A DNA stretch of 64,000 nt from Planctomycetota bacterium (GCA_018242525.1 JAFEBS010000009.1:1-64000); one strand, 5' to 3'. Counted from the stretch's first letter, positions 1-8,728 are shown. Numbers and translations: made by a program. The notes: generated from the sequence alone by a model not told the origin.

Positions 1-20
1 GAAAAGGGGATAAGTCCAAT
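1..20 (+). repeat. Left inverted repeat of the RayT-like element
   Basis: gaaaaggggataagtccaat. It is perfectly complementary to 386-405, and the match continues imperfectly inward (ttaa against ttta). It may be longer on the left, outside the window. Confidence 0.7.
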
Positions 21-62
21 TAAATGTTGGCGTGCCGGTTCGGGGCGTCTATTCTGGTTCAC

Positions 63-372
63 ATGCCACGTACCGCACGCCACGCGCCGGGGGGAATGAT
101 CTTCCACGTTCTCAATCGTGGAAATGCCCGCGATCTGATTTTTGACAAGCAGGCGGATTACGCCGCCTTTGAAATGGTCCTGGCGGAGGACCGCGCGGGT
201 GGATCGAACCTTGACGAAAAAGGAGCTCGAATCAGTCCGGGCCTCGGTGGTCTGCGGCCGCCCTTTTGGCTCGGAGGCCTGGCAGGAGAGCACCGCAAAG
301 CAACTCGGATTGGAGTCGACGTTTCGCTCGCGTGGCCGACCGAGAAACGCCACCGAAAACGACCGCGCGTGA
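63..372 (+). pseudogene. REP-associated tyrosine transposase, internally deleted and frameshifted
   Basis: From the ATG at 63 about 43 residues match the start of IS200-like/REP-associated transposases (MPRTARHAPGGMIFHVLNRG, then the FDKQADYAAFEMVLAE helix). Around 190-205 the match jumps to the family's C-terminus in a different frame (KKELESVRASV, GRPFGSEAW, GLESTFRSRGRPR), which ends at a stop near 372. Intact family members are roughly 200-240 residues. Here the central part, including the HUH motif and catalytic tyrosine, is gone, and the two ends are out of frame. The product cannot be active. The end sequences needed for mobilisation in trans remain. Confidence 0.75.
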
Positions 373-385
373 CTCAATTGAGTTT

Positions 386-405
386 ATTGGACTTATCCCC
401 TTTTC
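386..405 (-). repeat. Right inverted repeat of the RayT-like element
   Basis: attggacttatccccttttc, the reverse complement of 1-20. It lies 13 bases after the remnant's stop codon. Confidence 0.7.
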
Positions 406-873
406 CTGCCTATCAATCCGGCAGCCGTCTACGACGAATACACGGAGCGAGGAGAAAGCGAGAACCGCAACAAGGAACTGAAACGGGAACTCTCAGCGGA
501 CCGCTTGAGCGATCATCGATTCATGGAGAATTACTTTCGCCTGTATTTGCACGCGGCCGCCTTGAATCTGCTCGTCCGTCTGCGCCGAGCAACCGCACGC
601 GAGATCACCGTGAACACGGCTGACCTGAACAGCGACGTTCCACCAGAAGCCCTGGCCGGATCGGATCGCCGTACCTGGCACAATCGTCGGCGACAATCAG
701 ATCCGCTCGGAGAAGGCTTCGCCTGTACTTGGCGTTTGCGGTTGAGCAAGGCGGTCGCGGAGATCGTCGTCAGTGCGCGACGCGTGCTCGTCCAGTTGAG
801 TGCCAGTTGGCCTTACGCGGAAGAATACCGCCGCATTTCCCAAGCGGTTCTGAATTACCCCCGCAGTCCATAA
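406..873 (+). pseudogene. IS1380-family transposase, C-terminal fragment
   Basis: The frame is open from the edge of the neighbouring inverted repeat to a TAA at 871-873. It reads as the end of a DDE group 1 (IS1380) transposase: VYDEYTERGESENRNKELK carries the catalytic E region, followed by LSADRLSDHRFMENYFRLYL, LHAAALNLLVRLRR and a C-terminal WRLRLSKAVAEIVVSARRVLVQLSASWPY-type tail. The first two thirds of the protein, with the first two catalytic aspartates, are absent from the window and would lie to the left. There is no start codon. A stretch at 1021-1038 could be the element's right end, but I cannot confirm it. Confidence 0.7.
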
Positions 874-1098
874 AACACCGCTTTTCGAGCTGCCACGGAC
901 CCGACATCAACTGTCAGCAGGAATTGGGGAGGGGGAAATTGTGCGCACTTCTAGACTCCATGGGCCTGACCACATCACAAGCACCAAACTTCACCCCACG
1001 AAACCCGCGAATCTTCGGCCCGTGAATAATGCGGGCTATATCGATGAAACGCCATCAAACGAGCAAAACAAGCGGTCAAGTAGCCGTCCGATGCGACG

Positions 1099-1542
1099 TT
1101 ACCGCGGGATCTGAGCTTCATTGCGAAGCATCTGGCCGCGGTTCAGAAGTTCCTGGTTGGGAACCATCTGTCGGGGTTGCAGGTCGAACGTGGCGGTCTG
1201 CCGGTCTGTAACCCGGAATGGCAACAGATTGTCCGAGAAGAAATCGATGCCGGGCCATTGATACCAGGGGGTACGAAGCGGGACCAGTTTCGTTGTCGTT
1301 TCGTACCCATCCTTGATCAGCGTCAGTTCCGTCTTTCCGTAATAGGTAAAGTCAACTGCCGTGGGTGTGTAACCAATCTCACGGCCCTCTTTCAGGACCA
1401 TGGCACCCGGAGGGTTCGAATACACCATCAGCCGGCGGCTGACACATCCTGGCATAACCAGCATCAGACATAACCCTGCTGAGGCAATGCGGTACCAGCG
1501 ATTGACTGAGATTCCGCGGATCGAACTCAAGGACAGGGCCAT
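1099..1542 (-). CDS. PEGA-domain lipoprotein
   Basis: A 147-residue protein. The start at 1542 gives a lipoprotein signal (basic RWYR, hydrophobic core, LVMPGC lipobox with Cys near residue 32). Longer in-frame starts would place a dispersed repeat inside the coding sequence and bury the signal. The mature part opens with a PEGA-type beta domain (LMVYSNPPGAMVLKEGREIGYTPTAVDF), which typically decorates cell-envelope proteins in planctomycetes. The rest (WYQWPGIDFFSDNLLPF, then a Gln/Asn-rich tail) matches the small PEGA lipoprotein type I know from this phylum. It is probably anchored in a membrane. The molecular role is unknown. The start codon lies 3 bases from the end of the 97-bp repeat at 1545-1641. 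Confidence 0.7.
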   Translation of the reverse strand: MALSLSSIRGISVNRWYRIASAGLCLMLVMPGCVSRRLMVYSNPPGAMVLKEGREIGYTPTAVDFTYYGKTELTLIKDGYETTTKLVPLRTPWYQWPGIDFFSDNLLPFRVTDRQTATFDLQPRQMVPNQELLNRGQMLRNEAQIPR

Positions 1543-1544
1543 CG

Positions 1545-1641
1545 CCGTCTTCGGGAAGTCCGTGCAATTTCTCAATCGGCACGGCCTTGTCGCGGACTCC
1601 AAGACCGTGGCACCCGATTCCCAATTTGAAAAAGGCGATGG
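1545..1641 (-). repeat. 97-bp dispersed repeat, copy 1
   Basis: Read on the minus strand it aligns without gaps to 59303-59399. By hand I count 80 of 97 identical bases. Shared blocks include gccacggt, ggccgtgccgat and ttcccgaagacgg. It sits immediately upstream of the PEGA lipoprotein start. A 21-base part of it (plus strand 1621-1641) recurs exactly at 26794-26814. Confidence 0.75.
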
Positions 1642-2079
1642 TCCTGATCTCGAGGTGATGGTGTTGATTGTCACGGTCGTTCTACGTTCAAATCGGGAAT
1701 GACGATTGTACGGGGTGTCCGGTCTGGATCGGAGGTTCTGGTTGAAGTGCGGCGGGATTCTAGTCACGACCGGAAAACCAGCCTAGCGCAATTTCACTTT
1801 CCACCCGCAAAAAAGCGTCGGTTTTGCGGAACAGGTCTATTCACTGATTGGAGATGCGAGCTACGATTCCCCCGAATCCTGGCGAAAGTCAGGCTGACGT
1901 ATGCTATCTTGCTGATGTTCCGTCTGGCTGCCTACCTAAACAGGAATGAACAGCCGGTTTTGGTCGCACAGGGGAAGAATTGATCGCGCCTGGATAGAAT
2001 GGGCGATGGTTTCAAGGATTGATTGGGGTCACGACGACTCCTGAAACAGGAATTTGCGCCTGGCGCAGATTAGAAATCC
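1642..2079. other. Intergenic region between divergent genes
   Basis: About 440 bases between the repeat upstream of the PEGA gene and the PP2C phosphatase. Promoters for both directions are expected here, but I recognise no convincing -35/-10 pair. I see no conserved open frame in it. Confidence 0.4.
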
Positions 2080-3414
2080 ATGCTGTGGGAACAACAGGTT
2101 CGTTACGCCTCCTTGTCTGATGTCGGATTCCGACGCCAGAACAATCAGGATGCGTGCGTCGTCCAGTTGGCTCCGGATCAGGAGACGTGGCAGCAGCGCG
2201 GGCACCTGTTTGTCGTTGCTGATGGAATGGGGGGCCACGCCGTCGGCGAACTGGCGAGCAAGATCGCCGTTGATACGATCCCGCACACGTTCGACAAGCT
2301 GCGTCAGTTGAACGCCAAGGACGCACTTTGGGCCTCCATTGAAGCGGCCAACGCGGCAATCTACGAACGAGGCATGCAGAACAAGGACTTCCTGCGGATG
2401 GGGACCACCTGTACGGCCCTGCTGCTGTGTCCCCAGGGTGCCATTGTCGGTCACGTCGGCGACAGCCGTGTTTACCGGATCCGGAACCGACTGATTGATC
2501 AGCTGTCGTGCGATCACAGCCTGGTCTGGGAATTGATTCAACAGCGTAAAGTCCATCCGCGAGATGCCGAACGAATGTGTCCGCGTAACGTGATTACTCG
2601 GTCACTGGGCCCCGAACAGGCAGTTCAGATTGATATGGAAGGTCCGTTTCCGGTCCTGCCTGGCGACACGTTTGTGCTCTGCTCGGACGGTCTCTGCGGC
2701 CTGCTCAGTGATCCGGAAATCGGGATGGTCGCCAGCGAACTGCCGCCGACTGAGGCATCCCGGATGCTGGTCCATCTTTCCAATCTGCGTGGCGGCCCCG
2801 ATAACATTACGGTCGTTGTCGTGCGCGCGGGCGAGATTCCAGAAGGGGCCGAGGACAGCGATCCGCAAGTGCCAACGTCCGGAGCTTCCGACGCCGGTTG
2901 GTGGGGGTTCGCGTTGATGTGCCTGCTGGCGGCGTTCTTCCTGCTGGGGTTGGGGTTTGTCACGCTCGACCCGGTACAGCGACCAGCCGGTGCAGGTTTG
3001 ATCCTGGTTTCCGTCCTGGGAACGATTGGCTGGTTGCTTCTGGGGCGATCCCTGCCAAAAAGGACGGAACCGATTCGCAACAACGACCCCGGTTCCACCA
3101 TCGCCTGGCGACCCTATCGCACCGCGTCAGCACGGTTGACCGAAGACTTCCTGCAATATCTGGCACGGATGGAAGGGGAACTGCAGCGGGCCGCCAAGGA
3201 CGAAAACTGGGCGATCGAGTGGAAGGCGCTGGAAGAAAGCTACAAACGGGCGGCAGACATGCTGTCCCGCAAGAAGTTGTCGAGAGCCTTGCTGGAGTTT
3301 GCCCGAGTGTTCGACCTGTTGATGGTTGGCGTACATTCGCATCGCAAGCAGATTCAGCACGAATCACGCTGGGGAAAGGGGAGCAATCCCTCGGTCAAAG
3401 CGCGACCATCGTGA
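2080..3414 (+). CDS. PP2C-family Ser/Thr protein phosphatase with membrane anchor
   Basis: A 444-residue metal-dependent phosphatase. PP2C motifs appear in order: DVGFRRQNNQD (residues 14-24), VADGMGGH (46-53, with the metal-binding Asp), GHVGDSRVY (about 125-133), LCSDGL (about 200) and GPDNITVVVV (from about 239, last metal Asp). Two hydrophobic segments follow at about 274-322, then a charged, helix-prone C-terminal region of about 110 residues. The catalytic domain is therefore probably cytoplasmic and tethered to the membrane. Such phosphatases reverse Ser/Thr kinase signalling, which planctomycetes use heavily. No kinase gene is adjacent. No strong Shine-Dalgarno precedes the ATG. Confidence 0.9.
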   Translation: MLWEQQVRYASLSDVGFRRQNNQDACVVQLAPDQETWQQRGHLFVVADGMGGHAVGELASKIAVDTIPHTFDKLRQLNAKDALWASIEAANAAIYERGMQNKDFLRMGTTCTALLLCPQGAIVGHVGDSRVYRIRNRLIDQLSCDHSLVWELIQQRKVHPRDAERMCPRNVITRSLGPEQAVQIDMEGPFPVLPGDTFVLCSDGLCGLLSDPEIGMVASELPPTEASRMLVHLSNLRGGPDNITVVVVRAGEIPEGAEDSDPQVPTSGASDAGWWGFALMCLLAAFFLLGLGFVTLDPVQRPAGAGLILVSVLGTIGWLLLGRSLPKRTEPIRNNDPGSTIAWRPYRTASARLTEDFLQYLARMEGELQRAAKDENWAIEWKALEESYKRAADMLSRKKLSRALLEFARVFDLLMVGVHSHRKQIQHESRWGKGSNPSVKARPS

Positions 3415-3523
3415 TCGCACGCCTCGAACCCGAGCGCCCATTTTGTGAATCGGACGGTGACGTGTCGCGCGAGTCCGGCAACTTTTGCCGACTTCCTATT
3501 GCTCCCAGACCCGACTTTCTCAT

Positions 3524-3558
3524 AAAACGCCCCTTGTGTAGGCACCGGGGGACGTTTT
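3524..3558 (+). terminator. Possible hairpin terminator after the PP2C gene
   Basis: aaaacgcccc (3524-3533) can pair with gggggacgtttt (3547-3558) with one mismatch and a loop of about 13 bases. The stem ends in TTTT. It is 110 bases past the stop codon and the T-run is short, so assignment is tentative. Confidence 0.3.
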
Positions 3559-3692
3559 GAACGCGACAGGCGTCCAAGTTACCTCTTCCGGGTGGTTTTT
3601 CCACGGCATCGGAGCTGTCACGGACGACAGGTTTTCCGCGTGTCGTGGCGTGGGCCAATGACCCGCGACGGCTCTCAAGGGATGGAGAGGTC

Positions 3693-5138
3693 ATGACTTC
3701 AGTAAGTCGCCTGTGGTGTGTTGCAGTCATCATCTGTTTAATGGGAACGGTCGGCTGTGGAGGCTCAACCCCGTCCACACCCGTTGCCGAAAATCAGGCG
3801 GCTGCCCCGGGTGAAGGCCTGCCGACCTTGGCGATTCCGGGTGTCAAACCAACGGCCGCCAAGCCTGCGCCGGGCACCGGTGGAAAGCCCGTCGCCACAC
3901 AACCGGGAACCCGCACTGCCACTGGAACCGCACCTGCGAAGGGGCCTGCGGCACCGGCTGGCGATATCGCCGTCAAGAAGGAACCCGTCAAGAATTCACC
4001 CGAATGGCTGCTGTTGGAAATCCAACGGATCAAGGTCATGCCATTGCCGGGCTCCGAGAAAAATACACAAAAGTCTGAAGCCGAAGATGATCTCGACAAC
4101 GAAAAACCGTTGACGGCCGCGGAAGAACAGCAACTCAAGGACGAGTTCGAAAAGACGAAAGTTGTCCGTCGCGAACGGAATCTGCAGGTCATCGGCCTGG
4201 CCGAAGATTGCATCCGAAAGACCGCCAAACAGCCTGATCAGGAAGCCGAATTCGACGCGGCCGTTCATTATCTGCTCGATGCCCGTCTGCAGTTGGCGTT
4301 GCAGGGGGACACGGCCAGTATCGAAGCGCTGTACGATGCCGCCAGGACATTCTATGAGCGGAAGCCACAGTCCGCCTCGGCTGTGGAAGCCCAATTGACT
4401 CTCGTCAATTTGACTCATGCCAATGCTCTACGATATGGGCAGACTGAACCGAAATGGATTCAGGAATTCGCCAAGCACTCACAATTGTATGCCACTCGCT
4501 TCACCGACGAAGAAGCTCGAGCCGTCAGCCTGTTGTCAGCGGCCGCTCGCAGTTGTGAACTTGCTGGTTTAACGGACGATGCGAAGAACTGTTATTCGCT
4601 GCTGATCACCAAGTTTAAGGATACCCCGCAGGCCCAGCAGGCGCTGGGAGTCGTGCGGCGTTTTCAACTGAAGGGAAAGACACTGGAATTGACCGGTCCG
4701 ACCATGGACGGGGATGACCTGACCATCGAAACGTATCGTGGGAAGATGGTGATTGTCGTTTTCTGGGCGACGCACGCCAAACCGTTCGTACAGCAGCTTC
4801 CCAAGTTGACTGCCACCATGAAGAAGTACGAAAAGTATGCGACCACCATCGGCGTCAATCTCGATGCGGATGAAGGAATGGTGGAATCGTTCCTGGAACA
4901 AACCGGCATCACCTGGCCGCAGATCTTCTCGCCGAATCGGGCATTGCGAGGCTGGAATTCGCCGCTGGCAGTACACTACGGGATCAACAACCTGCCGACG
5001 ATCTGGCTGGTTGACCCGAATGGTGTGGTGACAGACACCGCGATCGATGCCGAGAACCTGGAATCACGGTTGCGCGAAGTGTACCTGCCATTCTTGAAAT
5101 CGACGCAAGGGGTCAAGCCTGCCGGTGGAACTCGTTGA
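3693..5138 (+). CDS. Lipoprotein with thioredoxin-like (TlpA/AhpC-type) domain lacking CxxC
   Basis: A 481-residue protein. The start at 3693 follows a ggagagg Shine-Dalgarno and gives a lipoprotein signal (LWCVAVIICLMGTVGC). A Pro/Ala/Thr-rich linker and a helical, possibly TPR-like middle region follow. The last ~150 residues form a TlpA-like redoxin domain: LTGPTMDGDDLTIETYRGKM, VIVVFWATHAKPF, GVNLDADEGMVESFLEQTGI, and the cis-Pro region INNLPTIWLVDPNG. Where active members have WCxxC, this one has THAKP, so it has neither redox cysteine and should not act as a thiol oxidoreductase. A structural or binding role at the membrane is more likely. lexA-like follows 57 bases downstream. Confidence 0.8.
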   Translation: MTSVSRLWCVAVIICLMGTVGCGGSTPSTPVAENQAAAPGEGLPTLAIPGVKPTAAKPAPGTGGKPVATQPGTRTATGTAPAKGPAAPAGDIAVKKEPVKNSPEWLLLEIQRIKVMPLPGSEKNTQKSEAEDDLDNEKPLTAAEEQQLKDEFEKTKVVRRERNLQVIGLAEDCIRKTAKQPDQEAEFDAAVHYLLDARLQLALQGDTASIEALYDAARTFYERKPQSASAVEAQLTLVNLTHANALRYGQTEPKWIQEFAKHSQLYATRFTDEEARAVSLLSAAARSCELAGLTDDAKNCYSLLITKFKDTPQAQQALGVVRRFQLKGKTLELTGPTMDGDDLTIETYRGKMVIVVFWATHAKPFVQQLPKLTATMKKYEKYATTIGVNLDADEGMVESFLEQTGITWPQIFSPNRALRGWNSPLAVHYGINNLPTIWLVDPNGVVTDTAIDAENLESRLREVYLPFLKSTQGVKPAGGTR

Positions 5139-5195
5139 TGTCACTGTCAGGAACGGGCAAATCGGGACGTCGGCACCTCAAAGGACTTGCCATAA

Positions 5196-5831
5196 ATGCC
5201 CAGGAAGGGTGTTGCCAAACCGGATGCCAGGCCCCCGCAACCCGCCATCACGGCGAGACAGCGAGAGATCTTTGAATTCCTGCGCGAAAAGATCGTGGCT
5301 CGCGGATACGGGCCCACTGTTCGTGAAATCGGTCAGCACTTCGGGATTACGTCGCCAAATGGTGTGACCTGTCACCTGAAAGCGCTGGAGAAAAAGGGGT
5401 TGATCTCGCGCGAGGCGTACATGTCTCGCGCGATTCAACTGACCGAAACTCCAGAACCGCAGGCAGCCTTGCCTCTGGTGGGGCAGTTGATCGTGGGCCA
5501 TCCGCTGGAACTGCTTCCCGAACCCCAGACCCGCCTCGAATTCGCCGGCCTGTTTGCCTCGATCACGCACTGTTGTCTGCGGGTGGCCGGCAGTGGGCTG
5601 CAGGATGATTTGATTGCCGAGGGGGATTACCTGATCGTTCGCCGCCAGGCCGATTGTCGGGACGGCGAACTGGTCCTGGCGCTGCTGGACGGGAAGGCCG
5701 CGGCGGTGAAACGCTACTACCGCGAAAGCCTGCAAATCCGCCTGGAATCCCTGAATCGCAGCAGACCGCCGACATTTGCCCGCAAGGTCACGATCTTTGG
5801 ACTGGTCGTCGGAGTGATCCGACAATACTGA
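5196..5831 (+). CDS. lexA: LexA-like transcriptional repressor with altered cleavage and catalytic sites
   Basis: A 211-residue protein. Residues 18-70 form the LexA winged-helix DNA-binding domain (ITARQREIFEFLREKI, PTVREIGQHFGITSPNGVTCHLKALEKKG). Residues 90-211 form the S24-type dimerisation/protease fold (PLVGQLIVGHPLELLP, GDYLIVRRQ, DGKAAAVKRYYRE, VGVIRQY). In E. coli LexA cleavage is at Ala84-Gly85 with Ser119 and Lys156. Here the bond aligns with Val100-Gly101, the Ser119 position is Gly134 (preceded by Ser133) and the lysine (Lys172) is kept. It should bind DNA as a dimer, but RecA-stimulated self-cleavage is doubtful. No recA, imuA or dnaE2 lies nearby. The gene symbol reflects family only. 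Confidence 0.85.
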   Translation: MPRKGVAKPDARPPQPAITARQREIFEFLREKIVARGYGPTVREIGQHFGITSPNGVTCHLKALEKKGLISREAYMSRAIQLTETPEPQAALPLVGQLIVGHPLELLPEPQTRLEFAGLFASITHCCLRVAGSGLQDDLIAEGDYLIVRRQADCRDGELVLALLDGKAAAVKRYYRESLQIRLESLNRSRPPTFARKVTIFGLVVGVIRQY

Positions 5832-5848
5832 GTGACCATCGGGAACTG

Positions 5849-6760
5849 CTACTTTTGACGCTTTGTGTTTTCCTCAGTGTTCAGATCCAATTTGCCGGGA
5901 AGCTCCATCCCATTGATGACCAACGTCAGTGTTCCTTCGATTCGCATCTTCTTGGTCCGCTGCTGAACGGCACCCAGTTGACGATCAAAGAGGATCGTTT
6001 CATTGGATTCCGTGATCTTCAGGTCACTCTTGGGGGATTGAAACGCGGGATTGGCCGGGTCAACAGAATAGTTGACCGTTAACGCCTTGCCCGTGATCTT
6101 GTCAAACTGTTGACCATCCTGCTCCACGGTTCCCTCGTATGTATACTTGAGCAGGAACGCCAACGTCTGGCCGCTGCCGATGTCGGCATCGACGGATTGT
6201 TCCCAGCTGTCTCCCGGCTTGACGGCTCCCGTCGGCAAGAAACCTCGACCTTGTTCGGCGGCCTTTTTTCGCTTGTCGGCATCGAACAGACTCTTGTTGG
6301 AAGCATCCACGGAATCCGCCAGGCCCGGCGGAAACTTGACCTCTTTGATCTTGTTCATGGAATCGACGACGACAGTGACGGGAGTTTTGAAGGAGACTCG
6401 CAGTCGTTCCATGATCGGTTCGAGCAATGGGTTGTCGGCCTTCGTGTCCGGGTTTGCGGAATCGAACTGCAATTTGTTGCCGCCCGGTAAATCCACTTCG
6501 GTCTGCAAAACGTCGATTTTTTCCTCGATTGAGACCAAGCCGTTTTCGTCGGGTTGGCCGACCTTGCGGATGGTGGTGGTGAAGGTATTGGACTTGGTTT
6601 CGATGTCCATTCCCGCCAGTGTCAGAATCTGATGGGTCTTCGCCGTGGTTTCGACCTTAGACGTTGAGCCAGCCGGATATTTCAAATCCAGTTGAACCTG
6701 AGCGAAAGCTGGTCCACACGCCAACGCCAATAGCAATGCCAGACTGCCGGGGAAACGCAT
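5849..6760 (-). CDS. Secreted DUF6263-like protein
   Basis: A 303-residue protein. The start at 6760 has an aaaggtg Shine-Dalgarno and gives a clean Sec signal (MRFPGSLALLLALACGPAFA, cleavage near residue 20). The mature protein is beta-rich, with LKYPAGSTSKVETTAKTHQ at its start, a central VKPGDSWEQSVDADIG and an end in ELPGKLDLNTEENTKRQK. This resembles secreted planctomycete proteins of the DUF6263 type, whose function is unknown. It converges with the lexA-like gene 17 bases away and shares an upstream region with the ATP-grasp gene. It has no catalytic motif that I can recognise. Confidence 0.65.
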   Translation of the reverse strand: MRFPGSLALLLALACGPAFAQVQLDLKYPAGSTSKVETTAKTHQILTLAGMDIETKSNTFTTTIRKVGQPDENGLVSIEEKIDVLQTEVDLPGGNKLQFDSANPDTKADNPLLEPIMERLRVSFKTPVTVVVDSMNKIKEVKFPPGLADSVDASNKSLFDADKRKKAAEQGRGFLPTGAVKPGDSWEQSVDADIGSGQTLAFLLKYTYEGTVEQDGQQFDKITGKALTVNYSVDPANPAFQSPKSDLKITESNETILFDRQLGAVQQRTKKMRIEGTLTLVINGMELPGKLDLNTEENTKRQK

Positions 6761-7159
6761 GATCAAACACCTTTCTGTGCTCAATGAAGTCACGCAGAAA
6801 ACACGCGGAACGGAGAATGGCCGGACTCAATGGGAAGTGGGATGCTCAGAGTAAGCACAAGCTGCGTGATTCACCAGTGAACGGCAAAACGGGCTTCAGG
6901 ATCACGATTTTGCGGCAGACATTGAATCTGCCCGCTCGCGCTCCAGCTTGCCCGGAAAATGCGCACGCTGCCCGTGTTGGGAGCTACTGAGGTGCTCTGG
7001 TTCACGAATTTCCAAGGTGGGTTAGGCCGGATTTGGATGATTCCAGTATCTGCACGCCATGCTTCGCTTTGGCGGTACGCAGGTTGCTCGGATTGAAGCA
7101 TCCATCGTAATCGCCACCCTGATCACTTGGGGTTACCAACACTGAAGTACTGACCCGTC
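6761..7159. other. Intergenic region, divergent promoters expected
   Basis: About 400 bases between the minus-strand DUF6263-like gene and the plus-strand ATP-grasp gene. Both need promoters here. I found no recognisable operator, hairpin or open frame. Confidence 0.4.
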
Positions 7160-8632
7160 ATGACAGGCATTCGCTCCGCCGCTGAATCGTCCGGCCTGTT
7201 CAGCCGCTATTCCCCGCACGGCTTCGACGAGATGTTTACGTCGACCGGTGAGGTCCGCCCGGCCTACGCTCCGTTACAGCAGCGTCTGTTAAACTTGAAC
7301 TGCAACGAATTGGAACGCCGTCATCGGATCGCTGACCTGACGATGCAGCGTCAGGGGATCACGTTCACGGTCTATGGGCGCAACAAGGGTGTCGAACGGA
7401 TCATGCCGTTCGATCCCATCCCCCGGATCATTCCCGCCGACGAATGGGATCGGATCGAGCGGGGGCTGAAACAGCGTGTGAGGGCTCTGAATCTGTTCGT
7501 TCACGATGTCTATCACCAGCGGCAGATCCTGAAGGATGGAATCGTTCCCACGGAACTGGTGCTGGGGGCGTCGGGATACCGCCGCGAACTGCATGGAATC
7601 GAGGTCGCCCGAGACATCTACATCCACATCAGCGGGATCGACCTGATCCGCGACGAACAGGGGAACTACCTGGTCCTGGAAGACAACTGCCGAACTCCGT
7701 CCGGTGTTAGCTATGTGCTGAAGAATCGGCAGGTGATGAAGGAGGTCTTCCCCCTGCTCTTCCAGCAGTACGACGTCCAGCCCATTGACGATTATGCTTC
7801 CAATCTGCGTGCCATGCTCAGGTACGTCGCTCCCGGCGGGATCCAGGATCCGACGATCGTGGTTTTGTCGCCCGGCGTATACAACTCGGCGTACTATGAG
7901 CACAGTTTTCTGGCGCGGCAGATGGGGATCGAACTGGTCGAAGGCCGAGATCTGGTCTTTGAGAACGGTCAGATCGCGATGCGGACGACGCGCGGCCTGC
8001 AGCGGATCGATGTGATCTATCGCCGGGTGGATGACGATTTCCTGGACCCGTTGGCGTTTCGTCCCGACAGTCAACTGGGGGTTGCGGGATTGCTGGGTGC
8101 CTACCGTGCCGGGCAGGTGACGCTCGTCAATGGTGTCGGAACGGGCGTCTGCGACGACAAGGGGATTTACCCGTTTGTTCCAGACATCATTCGCTATTAT
8201 CTGGGCGAGGACGCCATTCTTGCCAACGTCGAAACTTTCAGGCCGCTGATCGACAGCCATCGCCAGCACATCCTGGCGAATCTGGACAAACTGGTGGTCA
8301 AGGCGGTCGATGGTTCGGGGGGATATGGGATGCTGATTGGCCCGGCCTCAACGGCGGAACAACGTGAAGAGTTCCGGGCGAAGATCCTGGCCAATCCACG
8401 TGGTTACATTGCTCAACCAACGATCACGCTCAGCCAGCATCCAACATTCATCGGCGAGCATCTGGAAGGTCGGCACGTCGACCTGCGGCCCTTCGTGTTG
8501 TATGGCGAAGAGATCAAGATACTGCCGGGCGGTCTGACCCGGGTGGCGCTTCCACGCGGCAGCCTGGTGGTCAACAGTTCCCAGGGCGGCGGAAGCAAAG
8601 ATACGTGGGTACTGGGTGGAGCACATTCGTAG
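7160..8632 (+). CDS. Circularly permuted ATP-grasp protein (DUF404/DUF407 type)
   Basis: A 490-residue protein, full length for the circularly permuted ATP-grasp family. Landmarks are the N-terminal [17 protein letters not shown], the [20 protein letters not shown] block, the ligand-binding core [20 protein letters not shown] followed by [14 protein letters not shown], and [17 protein letters not shown] near residue 385. ATP-grasp enzymes join a carboxylate to an amine using ATP, so an amide- or peptide-forming reaction is expected. The substrate is not known. It leads a three-gene cassette with alpha-E and transglutaminase-like genes, a combination conserved in many bacteria and sometimes linked to peptide tailoring or proteolysis. 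No Shine-Dalgarno is evident. Confidence 0.85.
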   Translation: MTGIRSAAESSGLFSRYSPHGFDEMFTSTGEVRPAYAPLQQRLLNLNCNELERRHRIADLTMQRQGITFTVYGRNKGVERIMPFDPIPRIIPADEWDRIERGLKQRVRALNLFVHDVYHQRQILKDGIVPTELVLGASGYRRELHGIEVARDIYIHISGIDLIRDEQGNYLVLEDNCRTPSGVSYVLKNRQVMKEVFPLLFQQYDVQPIDDYASNLRAMLRYVAPGGIQDPTIVVLSPGVYNSAYYEHSFLARQMGIELVEGRDLVFENGQIAMRTTRGLQRIDVIYRRVDDDFLDPLAFRPDSQLGVAGLLGAYRAGQVTLVNGVGTGVCDDKGIYPFVPDIIRYYLGEDAILANVETFRPLIDSHRQHILANLDKLVVKAVDGSGGYGMLIGPASTAEQREEFRAKILANPRGYIAQPTITLSQHPTFIGEHLEGRHVDLRPFVLYGEEIKILPGGLTRVALPRGSLVVNSSQGGGSKDTWVLGGAHS

Positions 8633-8728
8633 TCACTCCACATATCGTCCAACTTCACCTTGATCCTCATCTGTCCCGTATGAGTTTTGCCATTCGAGAA
8701 CTCCAGCACTGATTGCGAATCTTCGAAG

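Larger units (their letters stand above)
1..405 (+). mobile_element. Deletion derivative of a REP-associated (IS200-like) transposon
   Basis: The segment is bounded by perfect 20-bp inverted repeats: gaaaaggggataagtccaat at 1-20 and its reverse complement at 386-405. A transposase remnant lies between them. A 12-bp palindrome (actcaattgagt, 372-383) sits just inside the right repeat. Tyrosine transposases of the REP-associated (RayT) group are known to be flanked by inverted palindromic repeats, which fits. The element begins at the first base of the window, so its true left boundary is unknown. The right repeat ends exactly where an IS1380-type coding fragment begins, so this may be an insertion into that older element (inference). 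Confidence 0.6.

Noticed and set aside
1021..1038. cgtgaataatgcgggcta as the right terminal repeat of an IS1380 element
   Set aside because: It resembles ends I associate with that family, but the left end is outside the window, so I cannot verify an inverted partner.
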